From: Simkaniaceae bacterium
GTDB lineage: Bacteria; Chlamydiota; Chlamydiia; Chlamydiales; JACRBE01
Direction: 5' to 3'
DNA: 47,899 nucleotides
NCBI GenBank assembly: GCA_021734805.1
Contig: JAIPIG010000013.1
Span: 1-47,899, forward strand
Shown here: piece after piece, positions 24,655-32,944 of the stretch
Layout of the letters: each line of letters starts with the position of its first letter
How positions within the stretch are numbered: the stretch's first letter is position 1
Program-made: the position numbers and the translations under genes
The notes under the pieces: generated by a model
What the model was told of the DNA's origin: nothing
What the model saw: the letters and a program-made list of their open reading frames with translations, nothing else
Databases searched by the model: none

Positions 24655-25710
24655 TTAATTCAGGATTAAAGAACTCTTCAGCTCTTTTAATTCATTTTCT
24701 AAGTTCTTAATGCGGTTAACATAGTGTTCAATTTTTCGTAGATGAACTTGTTGCTTGTTGTATTCGGTAATTGGCATGATGGGGCTACCGCCATAAGCGC
24801 CTTTTTCCTGAATTGATTTGCTCACTCCACCTCGAGTGGCAATCATGACTCCATCTGCAAGCTCTACATGACCGACGATTCCTACCTGGCCACCCATCAT
24901 AACGAGATGACCTGTTTTACTCGATCCCGCTATTCCCGTTTGAGCAACGATTAAATTATCCGCACCAATTTGAACGTTATGGCCAATCTGGACGAGGTTG
25001 TCTATTTTTGTCCCTTTCCCAATTGTTGTCGATTTAAAACGAGCCCGGTCGATTGTCGTATTGGCGCCAATTTCAACATCATCTTCAAGAATGACATTGC
25101 CAATCTGTTCGAGCTTGATGTGTTTTCCTTCCGGTGATGTCAAATAACCATATCCACATGAACCAATAACGGCTCCCGGTTGAATGATGACTCTGTTTTT
25201 GAGTATGCATCTTTCACGGACAGTGACATTGGGATATAAGATGCAGTTTTCACCAATGCTAACCCCGGGACCAATATAAACTTGAGGAAAAATAATGGTG
25301 CCTTTTCCTATAGTAACATCTTTGTCAATGACTGCATAGGGTCCAATTTGGACATCGCTCTCAACTTTAGCAGAAGGATCAATAACCGCTGTTGGATGGA
25401 TTCCTACAAAAGCTGTTTTTCCATCTGCAATATTGATGAGAGTTTCAGCGATTGATTGAAATGTCTGAGAGGGGTTTTTGCAAAGAAGATAGTTTTTGCC
25501 GTCTGTAACGGGAAAGTCTTCATGAACGCAAATCACACCGGCTTTTGTACTTTTTAAGGCATCTTTGTATTTGAGATTCGCTAAAAAAGTTGCATCTGTT
25601 TCACTTGCCTGTTTAATGTCATCCACGCCATGAATTATTTGGCTTGGATTGCCGATAAGCTGAGTGCCGGTGAGTTGAGCGAGCTGTTCGAGTGTGAAAT
25701 GTTTAATCAT
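24655..25710 (-). CDS. lpxD: UDP-3-O-acylglucosamine N-acyltransferase
   Basis: The third enzyme of lipid A synthesis; it adds an acyl chain from acyl-ACP to the 2-amino group of UDP-3-O-acyl-glucosamine. The 351-residue protein has an N-terminal uridine-binding domain (1-100), a left-handed beta helix of hexapeptide repeats (about 105-300, for example IGPYAVIDKDVTIGKGT), and a C-terminal helix (VNRIKNLENELKELKSS). The catalytic His lies in LVQIGHNVQIG. GGAAG precedes ATG 25710. It is the last gene of bamA-skp-lpxD, the standard envelope cluster (CT241-CT243), and supplies acyl-ACP demand met by the fab genes nearby. Confidence 0.96.
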   Translation of the reverse strand: MIKHFTLEQLAQLTGTQLIGNPSQIIHGVDDIKQASETDATFLANLKYKDALKSTKAGVICVHEDFPVTDGKNYLLCKNPSQTFQSIAETLINIADGKTAFVGIHPTAVIDPSAKVESDVQIGPYAVIDKDVTIGKGTIIFPQVYIGPGVSIGENCILYPNVTVRERCILKNRVIIQPGAVIGSCGYGYLTSPEGKHIKLEQIGNVILEDDVEIGANTTIDRARFKSTTIGKGTKIDNLVQIGHNVQIGADNLIVAQTGIAGSSKTGHLVMMGGQVGIVGHVELADGVMIATRGGVSKSIQEKGAYGGSPIMPITEYNKQQVHLRKIEHYVNRIKNLENELKELKSSLILN

Positions 25711-25747
25711 TAAAGACTTCCTTTTATCTAGGTTTTAAAATGTCTTT

Positions 25748-26296
25748 TTATTTCTTTTCTTCAGCTTTTTTCTGAGATTCAAACTCGTCATTCAACTTAT
25801 TAACTACAATTTGAGTGATATCAAACTTTTCGTCATAGAAAAAAGCAGCTTCTTTATTCAAAATAAGAGGGATTTTATAGTCTTTTGCAATGATTTCAGA
25901 GGCTTGATTAATTTTATTAGTCATGGTTTGCATCAATTTCATGTTCGCTTGTTGAAGAACTTGATAAAATTGACTTTGATAGCGATTCATTTCTTCGTTA
26001 AGAGCTTGGAAACGCACTTTGAGTTCTTGTTCTCCTTCGGGAGATAAGCCATCGATATAGTCTTGATCTTGTAGTTTTTGAGAAACTTCATTGAGTTGCT
26101 TTTCCGTATCAGTCAGCATACTGATCATTTGTTTTTTTAAAGATTCAAAGCTTTCTCTTTCATTTTTACCGAATTTGGACTCTTCGATACATGTGCTAAA
26201 ATCGACAATGCCAAAGCTAGCTCCTTTGATTCCGGCATGTGTCGCAATAGAGAGCGACAATGCAATTAAAGTAGATGTAAATAATTTGTTATTCAT
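25748..26296 (-). CDS. skp: OmpH/Skp periplasmic chaperone
   Basis: A holdase that keeps outer-membrane proteins soluble between Sec and BamA. It is 182 residues from ATG 26296, chosen because TTGAGGA lies just upstream; an in-frame TTG at 26308 has no such site. A signal peptide (FTSTLIALSLSIATHA) ends at about residue 20. The mature protein starts with the conserved strand FGIVDFSTCIEESKFG. It then has the long coiled-coil tentacles (about 45-150, MLTDTEKQLNEVSQKLQDQD), and ends in a Lys/Glu-rich tail (SQKKAEEKK). It is 20 bases downstream of bamA and 37 upstream of lpxD, so one operon. Confidence 0.92.
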   Translation of the reverse strand: MNNKLFTSTLIALSLSIATHAGIKGASFGIVDFSTCIEESKFGKNERESFESLKKQMISMLTDTEKQLNEVSQKLQDQDYIDGLSPEGEQELKVRFQALNEEMNRYQSQFYQVLQQANMKLMQTMTNKINQASEIIAKDYKIPLILNKEAAFFYDEKFDITQIVVNKLNDEFESQKKAEEKK

Positions 26297-26316
26297 AAAA
26301 ATCCTCAAGTTTAATT

Positions 26317-28719
26317 CTAGAATTGGCCCGCCATTGAGAAGAAGAAACCATCATTTTGTATTTCATCTTTGTGGGTTCTTGAAATCAGTGGGTAACCCCA
26401 ACCAACAACAAGGGGAAGTCTGCTTCCAATATCGATACGCAAACCTCCACCGACGCTCGCTCTAAATTTGCCAATAGCGTACTCATTCAAAGTTACGGCA
26501 CCGGCATCAAAGAAGACAAAAGCATCCAAAGGTCTGAAAATATTTTGTAAATATTCTGTTGAGAAGAGTGCTGAAGAAGCACCCCCTGCCGGGTCATTTG
26601 TTAGAGTCCCGTTATTGCGCACATATTTAGGACCGATGATTCCCGGTTGGAATCCGCGGACTGAGTTGTCGCCTCCTAAGAAGAAACGCTCGTTAGCAGG
26701 TAATAAAATAGGTTCGCCATTTCCCATTGCCGTTAAAAATTTTAAATCACCGCGGAATTTAAGGGTTCCTTTTCTCCAAACGGGGATGTAGTAAGAGTTA
26801 AGATAGAAAAGTTTGGCAAATAGGAAATCTCGATCATTTACATCATGCCTTCTTACCCCGGCAATTTCACCTTCAATTGTGGATCTAAATCCTCGATGAG
26901 GTCTTAAAATATTATCGGTTGAATCATAACCAAAGTAAAGTCCGACACCGGATACAATACCGCTGTTAAGCGACTGGCGTTGCGCCTCTTCACTCGAATC
27001 GATACCCACTTTAATTACGGTGTTTGAAATTCTAAATTTCCATCCATATGACCAGTAGGCTGAGAGGGGATATGAAGCGTAGAAGTTAAGGCCGGTTGCA
27101 TTTGATTTAAACGATTTTGAAGTGATCCGGCTCTTTGAGTAAGAGACGTCAAAACCGACGCGCCAGAGGCTATCTGCAAAGTAAGGGTTTAGCCAAGAAA
27201 TCGCGTAGGTTTGATAGCGGGGACCAATAGACACATTTAAGCGCGCATATTCTCCGCCTCCACGAAGTCCTTTTAATCCCTTATCGAAGAATCGACCAAG
27301 ACCTCGATGATTGAAGTTGTTCTCAACGAGATCGACTCCCCCATTCACGCTATCGGTAGAGCTCGCTCCAAAGAAAAGAGACATTGATCCCGTAGAGGTT
27401 TCTTGTACTTCAATGTTGACATCTCTGTATTCGGGTCCTAAAGCCGTATCATCGGGATTACGGACGGCATAGACATTGACTGATTTAAAGAAGCCAAGGG
27501 CTTCAAGCCGATGCTGTGTTTGTTTTAATTTGTCGGCATCGAAGACTTCACCGGGTGTCAGGGTAGAGTGATTTAAAATGACGGGCGTTTCCGTGCTGAC
27601 GTTGCCAAGAACGCGAATGACACCAATGCGAAATTGTTTAGACTCTTCAATAATAAATCGGACATCGTAGGTTGATGAAAATTGAGACAGTCTGAGTTCA
27701 TAGCGCACATTTGTATCGATATAGCCCTTACGGCCATATAGATCTTTAATTGCATCAGCGGCTTCTCTTAGTTTATCAGGGGAGTAGACATCTTCTTTCT
27801 TTATGCCGAGAGCATCAGTGATTTCTTGATCTTCTTTGATGGTATTCCCTTCGAAAGTGACATCGCCAAAATGGAAGAGGGGACCTTTATTTGCTTTAAC
27901 GACAATGATAATATTTTGTTGTGGCGAACTTTTAAGCATGATATCGACATGGGCATCCGCATAGCCTTCGTTTTGAAGGTAATTAACGATGACAAGTTTG
28001 TCTTGCTCCATCGCTTCGGGGTGGTAAATGCCTCTTCCGGTAAGCCAACTAACAAAGAGGTTGTATTTTTTAGCGCTGATCATCCCGAGAATATCAGACT
28101 GCTCTTTTTCGCTTAGACCTTCGAACTCAATTTTTAAGATATGAGCAGATCGACCTTCTCGAACAATAATATCGATTTGGATTTCATTGGTATCGGGTAT
28201 GCGAACGATTCGATAAGTTAAGTGCGCTTCAAAATAGCCCTTTTTGACGTAAAATTCTTTGAGCTTATTGAAGGCCTTAATGAATTTTTCTTTGTTGTAC
28301 TGAGTGTCGGGTTTAATGCCGAGTTCTTTTTGAAGCGTTTTTGTTTTAACCTTCTTATTTCCGGTCCATTTAATCGCTCGAATAAATGGTTTTTCCCAGA
28401 GTAGGACTTTAATGTAAACTTCGCCGTCTTTCACTGTTACGGTGGGATCAACTCTCTCATACTCATCAGATAGTTTTTTTAGATCTTGATCAAAGACGCG
28501 TTGTGAAAAAGGCTCGCCCACCTTTGTTCGCATTGTCGAACTTAAAATACGAGGATCATAATAGGATCCCTTAGGGCGGTTTTCGATTTGCATATCAATT
28601 TTAGCGACGTTTTTATTTTCGATGACTTCGACCATAGGTTTTGTCGATGGATCAGCCGAGTATAAAGGTAAAATTGAGGTGAGTAGAAAGGCGCTGAGAA
28701 TGAATGAGCTTTTTTGCAT
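26317..28719 (-). CDS. bamA: Outer-membrane protein assembly factor BamA (Omp85)
   Basis: The insertase for beta-barrel proteins in the outer membrane, 800 residues. Signal peptide: residues 1-22 (FILSAFLLTSILPLYSA). The periplasmic POTRA domains follow (about 30-430; for example WTGNKKVKTKTLQKELGI, FEGNTIKEDQEITDALGI, RVLGNVSTETPVILNHST). The 16-strand barrel (about 440-800) includes the VRGF motif (SVRGFQPG) in the lid loop and ends in the terminal Phe (SMAGQF) needed for barrel recognition. It corresponds to CT241. A good promoter lies 38 bases upstream. A family A repeat is inserted between it and recR. Confidence 0.96.
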   Translation of the reverse strand: MQKSSFILSAFLLTSILPLYSADPSTKPMVEVIENKNVAKIDMQIENRPKGSYYDPRILSSTMRTKVGEPFSQRVFDQDLKKLSDEYERVDPTVTVKDGEVYIKVLLWEKPFIRAIKWTGNKKVKTKTLQKELGIKPDTQYNKEKFIKAFNKLKEFYVKKGYFEAHLTYRIVRIPDTNEIQIDIIVREGRSAHILKIEFEGLSEKEQSDILGMISAKKYNLFVSWLTGRGIYHPEAMEQDKLVIVNYLQNEGYADAHVDIMLKSSPQQNIIIVVKANKGPLFHFGDVTFEGNTIKEDQEITDALGIKKEDVYSPDKLREAADAIKDLYGRKGYIDTNVRYELRLSQFSSTYDVRFIIEESKQFRIGVIRVLGNVSTETPVILNHSTLTPGEVFDADKLKQTQHRLEALGFFKSVNVYAVRNPDDTALGPEYRDVNIEVQETSTGSMSLFFGASSTDSVNGGVDLVENNFNHRGLGRFFDKGLKGLRGGGEYARLNVSIGPRYQTYAISWLNPYFADSLWRVGFDVSYSKSRITSKSFKSNATGLNFYASYPLSAYWSYGWKFRISNTVIKVGIDSSEEAQRQSLNSGIVSGVGLYFGYDSTDNILRPHRGFRSTIEGEIAGVRRHDVNDRDFLFAKLFYLNSYYIPVWRKGTLKFRGDLKFLTAMGNGEPILLPANERFFLGGDNSVRGFQPGIIGPKYVRNNGTLTNDPAGGASSALFSTEYLQNIFRPLDAFVFFDAGAVTLNEYAIGKFRASVGGGLRIDIGSRLPLVVGWGYPLISRTHKDEIQNDGFFFSMAGQF

Positions 28720-28756
28720 TAATAGATCTTCTTATTAAACTAAACTTTTGCAGCGA

Positions 28757-28786
28757 ATTATATGGAACTACTGTAAATAATTGCAA
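28757..28786 (-). promoter_or_regulatory. Strong promoter candidate for bamA-skp-lpxD, with palindrome at -35
   Basis: On the minus strand TTGCAA (28781-28786) and a perfect TATAAT (28757-28762) are spaced by 18 bases. The -35 overlaps the palindrome CAACCTAGGTTG (28784-28795), which could be a protein-binding site. The promoter starts 19 bases from the end of the family A element. Confidence 0.6.
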
Positions 28787-28804
28787 CCTAGGTTGTGATT
28801 TTAA

Positions 28805-28985
28805 CTCGACTTTGTAACTTTTTGGACCCGAAGGCCTCGAGATATTTGTTCTCGGGGGAGTTATTAAAACCGGGAAGAGGGTTTTTACCCCTTCCCGGTT
28901 TTAATAATCTCCTAGTTTGACGATAGGTCGAGCGTCCGAGAACAAATAGACGGGGCAGGCGGGCCCAAAAAGTTGCAAAGTCGAG
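28805..28985 (+). repeat. Family A MITE-like element, complete 181-bp copy
   Basis: Termini CTCGACTTTGTAACTTTTTG and its near-complement AAAAAGTTGCAAAGTCGAG are flanked by direct repeats TTTAA (28800-28804 and 28986-28990). The two arms align along their whole length, apart from about 24 extra bases in the right arm (around 28916-28939). The centre is a hairpin of ACCGGGAAG-type arms. No reading frame is present. The right-hand TTTAA contains the recR stop codon. Confidence 0.9.
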
Positions 28986-28986
28986 T

Positions 28987-29586
28987 TTAAAGAGGTTGCC
29001 TTCCTAAAATAGCTCGATTAAGCGTTCCTTCATCTACAAAATCAAGTGAACTTCCAAGCGGGAGGCCAAAGGCTAGCCGGGAAATGACAAGGTTCATATT
29101 TTCAAGTTCGCCTTTAATATAGAGTGCCGTTGCATCTCCTTCCAAAGTCGAATCAAGGGCGATGATCATTTCCCTTATACCTCTTTTTTGAACTCTTTCT
29201 TTAATGAGATCCGTTTTGATTTGCTCTTCATAGTCGCCGTCAAGAGGGGATAAGAGTTTGGGGATAATATGATATAACCCATTAAAAATATGTGTTTCTT
29301 CTATGGCATAGACATCTTTGACTGAGGATAAAATACAAAGAGATTTTTGATCGCGATCAGTAGAGTCGCAAAAGGGGCATTTTCCATCTTCTAAAAAAGC
29401 AGAGCATTCTAAGCAGGGGTTGATTTGGGTTTTCAAAAGGCTTAAATGGCTAGAAAATTTTTGAATATCACTCTCTTTCCAGTTCAAAAGGTGAAAAGCA
29501 AATCTCTCTGCCGATTTTTGCCCGACACCGGGAAATTTTTTAAAATAGGAGATCAAGGCATTGAGGGGCTGGGGGTACCTTTTCAT
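28987..29586 (-). CDS. recR: Recombination mediator RecR
   Basis: Works with RecO and RecF to load RecA at single-strand gaps. The 199-residue length is normal. In order: helix-hairpin-helix region (FKKFPGVGQKSAERFAFHLL, residues 15-34), four-cysteine zinc site (CLECSAFLEDGKCPFC), Toprim domain (about 80-175, LCILSSVKDVYAIEET and IIALDSTLEGDATALYI), and the C-terminal Walker-like segment (LAFGLPLGSSLDFVDEGTL). AAAGGAAAA precedes ATG 29586. The stop codon TAA lies inside the 5-base duplication of the family A element, so the element sits directly at the end of the gene without shortening it. It is divergent from fabH, as at CT240/CT239. Confidence 0.95.
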   Translation of the reverse strand: MKRYPQPLNALISYFKKFPGVGQKSAERFAFHLLNWKESDIQKFSSHLSLLKTQINPCLECSAFLEDGKCPFCDSTDRDQKSLCILSSVKDVYAIEETHIFNGLYHIIPKLLSPLDGDYEEQIKTDLIKERVQKRGIREMIIALDSTLEGDATALYIKGELENMNLVISRLAFGLPLGSSLDFVDEGTLNRAILGRQPL

Positions 29587-29710
29587 TTCATTTTCCTTTA
29601 GTTTTTTCTTTGCTTTTTATAAAATTGAAGTCGACTCTTTTGATTTCTAGAAGTGATCTTTGGAACAAGCCTTTTTACTTCTTATGAGATTATAGGACTA
29701 AAGGAAAATT

Positions 29711-30688
29711 ATGAAAGCGAAAATCATTGCGACTAGCTCTTATTTGCCAAAGAAAATTTTATCTAATGCCGACCTTGAAAAAATAGTTGAGACGACAGAT
29801 GAATGGATCACTTCTCGTACGGGAATGAAGGAGAGGCGTATTGCCGCTGAGGGGGAATACACTTCAGATATGGGGATTAAGGCCGCTCAATCAGCCCTTG
29901 AAAAAGCAGGTCTTTCCGCTACAGATGTCGACCTAATTATTGTGGCAACTCTAACGCCTGACTATACATTTCCAAGTACGGCCTGTCTGATTCAAAATGC
30001 AATACAGGCAACTCATGCTGCGGCTTTAGATGTTCAGGCCGCTTGCTCGGGCTTTATTTATGGTTTATCTATTGCTAAGGCATATATTGAATCGGGAACG
30101 TATCGCAATATCCTTCTTATTGCTTCGGAAAAACTATCTTCTATTGTGAACTATGAAGATCGAGCGACCTGTATTTTATTTGGGGATGGGGCTGCAGCAG
30201 CGCTTATTTCAAGTGAAGGAAAAGGGCTACTCATTGATCATGTCGTCCTTGGGGCAGACGGATCATTGACGGAAATTTTAAAAATGCCGGGAGGGGGATC
30301 GCGATATCCGGCAACTCAGGAAACAGTCGATCAGAAAATGCACTACATTCACATGGAAGGAAGAGAGACGTTTAAACATGCCGTCCGTCGAATGGAAGCA
30401 GCTTCCGTCGAGTGTGTAGATAAGGCGGGGATTGATGAAGTACATTGGATGGTTCCCCATCAAGCTAATGTGCGTATTATTGAGGCGATCGCAAAACGAT
30501 TTAAATTGCCGATGGAGCGTGTTTATTTGACAATCCACAAATATGGAAATACATCAGCTTCTTCTATCGGGATAGCTCTCGATGAACTTTTAGGAGAAAA
30601 TAAAATTTCTTCAGGTGAAAATATTCTTTTAACGGCATTTGGAGCCGGCCTCACTTGGGGCTCAGCTGTTTTAACGCAACAATCATAA
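29711..30688 (+). CDS. fabH: Beta-ketoacyl-ACP synthase III
   Basis: Starts fatty-acid elongation by condensing acetyl-CoA with malonyl-ACP. It is 325 residues. The catalytic triad is visible: Cys112 (DVQAACSGFIYG), His250 (VPHQANVRIIEA), Asn280 (YGNTSASSIG). The substrate-loop region ITSRTGMKERRIA is near residue 35. AAGGAAAATT precedes ATG 29711. It heads the operon fabH-fabD-fabG-acpP, with 16 bases to the next start. A weak promoter pattern (TTGGAA, 17 bases, TATGAG) lies about 35 bases upstream. The product feeds lipid A and phospholipid synthesis together with AccA and LpxD. Confidence 0.96.
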   Translation: MKAKIIATSSYLPKKILSNADLEKIVETTDEWITSRTGMKERRIAAEGEYTSDMGIKAAQSALEKAGLSATDVDLIIVATLTPDYTFPSTACLIQNAIQATHAAALDVQAACSGFIYGLSIAKAYIESGTYRNILLIASEKLSSIVNYEDRATCILFGDGAAAALISSEGKGLLIDHVVLGADGSLTEILKMPGGGSRYPATQETVDQKMHYIHMEGRETFKHAVRRMEAASVECVDKAGIDEVHWMVPHQANVRIIEAIAKRFKLPMERVYLTIHKYGNTSASSIGIALDELLGENKISSGENILLTAFGAGLTWGSAVLTQQS

Positions 30689-30704
30689 TTAAGGACGATT
30701 GAGT

Positions 30705-31673
30705 ATGAGACATCGCAAAATTGCCATTATTTTTCCCGGTCAAGGAGCTCAATATCCCGGAATGGGACTTGATTTTTACGAAAATCGCAATGCTGCTAAA
30801 GAAGTCTTCCAAATGGCGGATGAGCTGATGGGTGAAAATTTTTCAAGGACGATTTTTGAGGGCGATGCTCAAGAGCTTAGCCAAACGCAAATCAGTCAGC
30901 CCGCCATCTATATTACCAGTTATGCTCTCTACCGATCTTTAATAACGGAAATCCCTGAAGTTGCACCATATTGCGTAGGCGGGCTTAGTTTAGGTGAGTA
31001 TACGGCTCTTGCCGTATCCAATCGTCTAACGTTTGATCATGGCCTTAAGCTTGTTCAAGCTAGAGGCGCTTACATGCAAGAGGCTTCAGAGAGAAATCCC
31101 GGAACGCTTGCTGCGGTTTTAGGGATTGATGAACCCCAAGTAACGGAAGTTTTACGCCCTTTTCAGGAACAAGGCGCTCGCATTTGGATAGCAAATATGA
31201 ATTGTCCGGGGCAGGTTGTTATTGCCGGAGAAAAACCTGCGATCCAAGTTGTAGAACCCGTTTTGAAAGATCGCGGTGCAAAACGCATCATTTTTCTTGA
31301 TGTTTCAGGGGCATTTCACACTCCATTGATGAAGCCGGCACAAGATCGATTAGCTCCTATGATTGAAGCGGTTTCAATGAATGATAGCCCAATTAAATTT
31401 ACATCAAATGTCACAGGCGGATTTGTCAGCAACATCAGCGAAATTAAGCACAATCTCATAGCTCAAGTGGCTTCTCCGACTCGATGGGAAAGTAATATTC
31501 GAGCAATGCAGGCTGATGGAGTGGAGTTGTTTATTGAGGTGGGATGCGGTAAATCCCTTGCAGGGATGAACCGTAAAATTCAACCGGGGGCTCCAACTGT
31601 TAGTGTGGATAAGCTATCTGACCTAAAAAATGTCGAATTGGCGTTAAATGGACAGACGGTTAATAATTCTTAA
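30705..31673 (+). CDS. fabD: Malonyl-CoA:ACP transacylase
   Basis: Transfers malonyl from CoA to ACP. It is 322 residues from ATG 30705, chosen over the in-frame TTG at 30699 because AAGGA lies 9 bases before the ATG and only 3 before the TTG. It opens with the family motif IFPGQGAQYPGMG. The nucleophile Ser95 is in GGLSLGEYTAL, where the common His of GHSLG is Leu. The catalytic base is His205 in SGAFHTPLM. The C-terminal VGCGKSLAGM block is also typical. Confidence 0.95.
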   Translation: MRHRKIAIIFPGQGAQYPGMGLDFYENRNAAKEVFQMADELMGENFSRTIFEGDAQELSQTQISQPAIYITSYALYRSLITEIPEVAPYCVGGLSLGEYTALAVSNRLTFDHGLKLVQARGAYMQEASERNPGTLAAVLGIDEPQVTEVLRPFQEQGARIWIANMNCPGQVVIAGEKPAIQVVEPVLKDRGAKRIIFLDVSGAFHTPLMKPAQDRLAPMIEAVSMNDSPIKFTSNVTGGFVSNISEIKHNLIAQVASPTRWESNIRAMQADGVELFIEVGCGKSLAGMNRKIQPGAPTVSVDKLSDLKNVELALNGQTVNNS

Positions 31674-31685
31674 GGGGATGACATC

Positions 31686-32441
31686 GTGTTATTAGTAGAT
31701 CAAAAAAAAGCCCTTATCACAGGTGCAACAGCCGGGATCGGAAGAGGAATTGCCATAGCCTTTGCTAAAAATGGCGCTGATGTTGCGATTATCGGGACCA
31801 ATCTTGAGAGAGGAGCTGAAGTTGTCGAGGAGCTGAATCAAGTGCGTGTCTCTCCTAATCAATCATTTCAGTTTATTGCCATGGATGTTTCGAATCACGA
31901 TCAAGTGCAGGAGAGTGTTGATGCGCTCTTAAAGTCGTGGGGGGCAATCGATATATTAGTCAATAATGCCGGGATCACCCGTGATAAGCTACTTATGAAG
32001 ATGTCTGAAGAAGATTGGGACCGCGTGCTTGATGTCAATTTGAAATCGGCTTTTAATTTTTGTAAAGCGGTGATTCGGCCCATGATGAAAGCCAAAGAAG
32101 GCAAGATCATCAACATCTCTTCTGTCATTGGCTTGACAGGAAATCCCGGACAAGTTAATTATTCTGCTTCTAAATCGGGTATGATCGGACTTACGCAATC
32201 TCTTGCTAAAGAGGTTGCTTCAAGGGGGATCTGTGTTAATTGCATTGCTCCGGGCTTTATTCAAACAAAAATGACTGACGCTCTAAATGAGGGTCAAAAA
32301 GAAGCCATTACTCAAAAAATTCCCATGCAGAAATTGGGGCAAGTTGAAGATATTGCAAATGCATGCCTCTTTTTGGCGTCATTTCTTTCTGATTATGTAA
32401 CGGGAGAAGTTATTGCCGTTGATGGAGGATTAACAGCTTAG
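31686..32441 (+). CDS. fabG: 3-oxoacyl-ACP reductase
   Basis: NADPH-dependent reduction of 3-ketoacyl-ACP in each elongation round. The 251-residue classical SDR has cofactor motif TGATAGIGRGIA (residues 14-25), NNAG (around residue 92), catalytic Ser in NISSVIG, YSASKSG (Tyr and Lys), and the C-terminal AVDGGLTA. The start is GTG 31686, with AAGGGG upstream; the nearby ATG at 31678 is in another frame and closes at once. Spacing to fabD is 12 bases. Confidence 0.96.
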   Translation: MLLVDQKKALITGATAGIGRGIAIAFAKNGADVAIIGTNLERGAEVVEELNQVRVSPNQSFQFIAMDVSNHDQVQESVDALLKSWGAIDILVNNAGITRDKLLMKMSEEDWDRVLDVNLKSAFNFCKAVIRPMMKAKEGKIINISSVIGLTGNPGQVNYSASKSGMIGLTQSLAKEVASRGICVNCIAPGFIQTKMTDALNEGQKEAITQKIPMQKLGQVEDIANACLFLASFLSDYVTGEVIAVDGGLTA

Positions 32442-32600
32442 TCTGCATTTCTCACAAAGTTGGGAAGAAGAGCTGCAGCCCGATATACCGGCTGTCAAGG
32501 ATTGGCCTCCATTCAAAGTCATCTTTAAAAGAGATGAGGGCTCACTTTGTAGACAAACTTTTAAATTATAACTAACAATATTAGATTGAGGAATATATTT

Positions 32601-32846
32601 ATGACATCATCTATTGAAAAAGAAGTAATAGACATCGTTGTAGAGCAGCTTGGAGTTGATATAGCTGAGGTGACAATGCAAAAGTCATTTGTAGAGGATT
32701 TAAATGCGGATTCTCTCGATTTGACAGAGCTTATTATGACTTTTGAAGAAAAATTTGGTTTTGAAATCCCGGAAGAGGTTGCAGAAACACTTAAAACTGT
32801 TGGCGACGTCGTTGCTTATGTTGAAGAAAAGCAAAAACAAGCGTAA
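32601..32846 (+). CDS. acpP: Acyl carrier protein
   Basis: Carries growing acyl chains on a phosphopantetheine arm. It is 81 residues and strongly acidic, with the attachment Ser38 in the conserved [11 protein letters not shown] chose ATG 32601 because TGAGGA lies 8 bases upstream; an in-frame TTG at 32586 would add five residues not seen in the family. A 159-base gap separates it from fabG, so a separate promoter may exist, consistent with ACP being needed in excess. A TATAAC lies at 32567-32572 but without a well-spaced -35. The gene is followed by a strong terminator. Confidence 0.96.
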   Translation: MTSSIEKEVIDIVVEQLGVDIAEVTMQKSFVEDLNADSLDLTELIMTFEEKFGFEIPEEVAETLKTVGDVVAYVEEKQKQA

Positions 32847-32871
32847 ATAAGCGCTATTTTTTTACCGATTG

Positions 32872-32906
32872 AAAGCTGTTTAAAAGAAATTTTAAACAGC
32901 TTTTTT
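32872..32906 (+). terminator. Strong intrinsic terminator of the fab operon
   Basis: A perfect 14-bp stem (AAAGCTGTTTAAAA at 32872-32885 with 32890-32903) closed by a GAAA tetraloop and ending in a T6 run (32901-32906), 25 bases after the acpP stop codon. Confidence 0.9.
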
Positions 32907-32944
32907 GCTTTCTTGCGAGTGGTATAAAGCCAAAATTCAGGATA

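Noticed and set aside
30699-30704. TTG 30699 as the fabD start
   Set aside because: It lies only 3 bases after AAGGA; ATG 30705 has correct spacing and matches the family N-terminus.
32442-32600. Possible small RNA or gene in the fabG-acpP gap
   Set aside because: No tRNA-like fold, no frame of useful length, and no well-spaced promoter; only a TATAAC at 32567 stands out.
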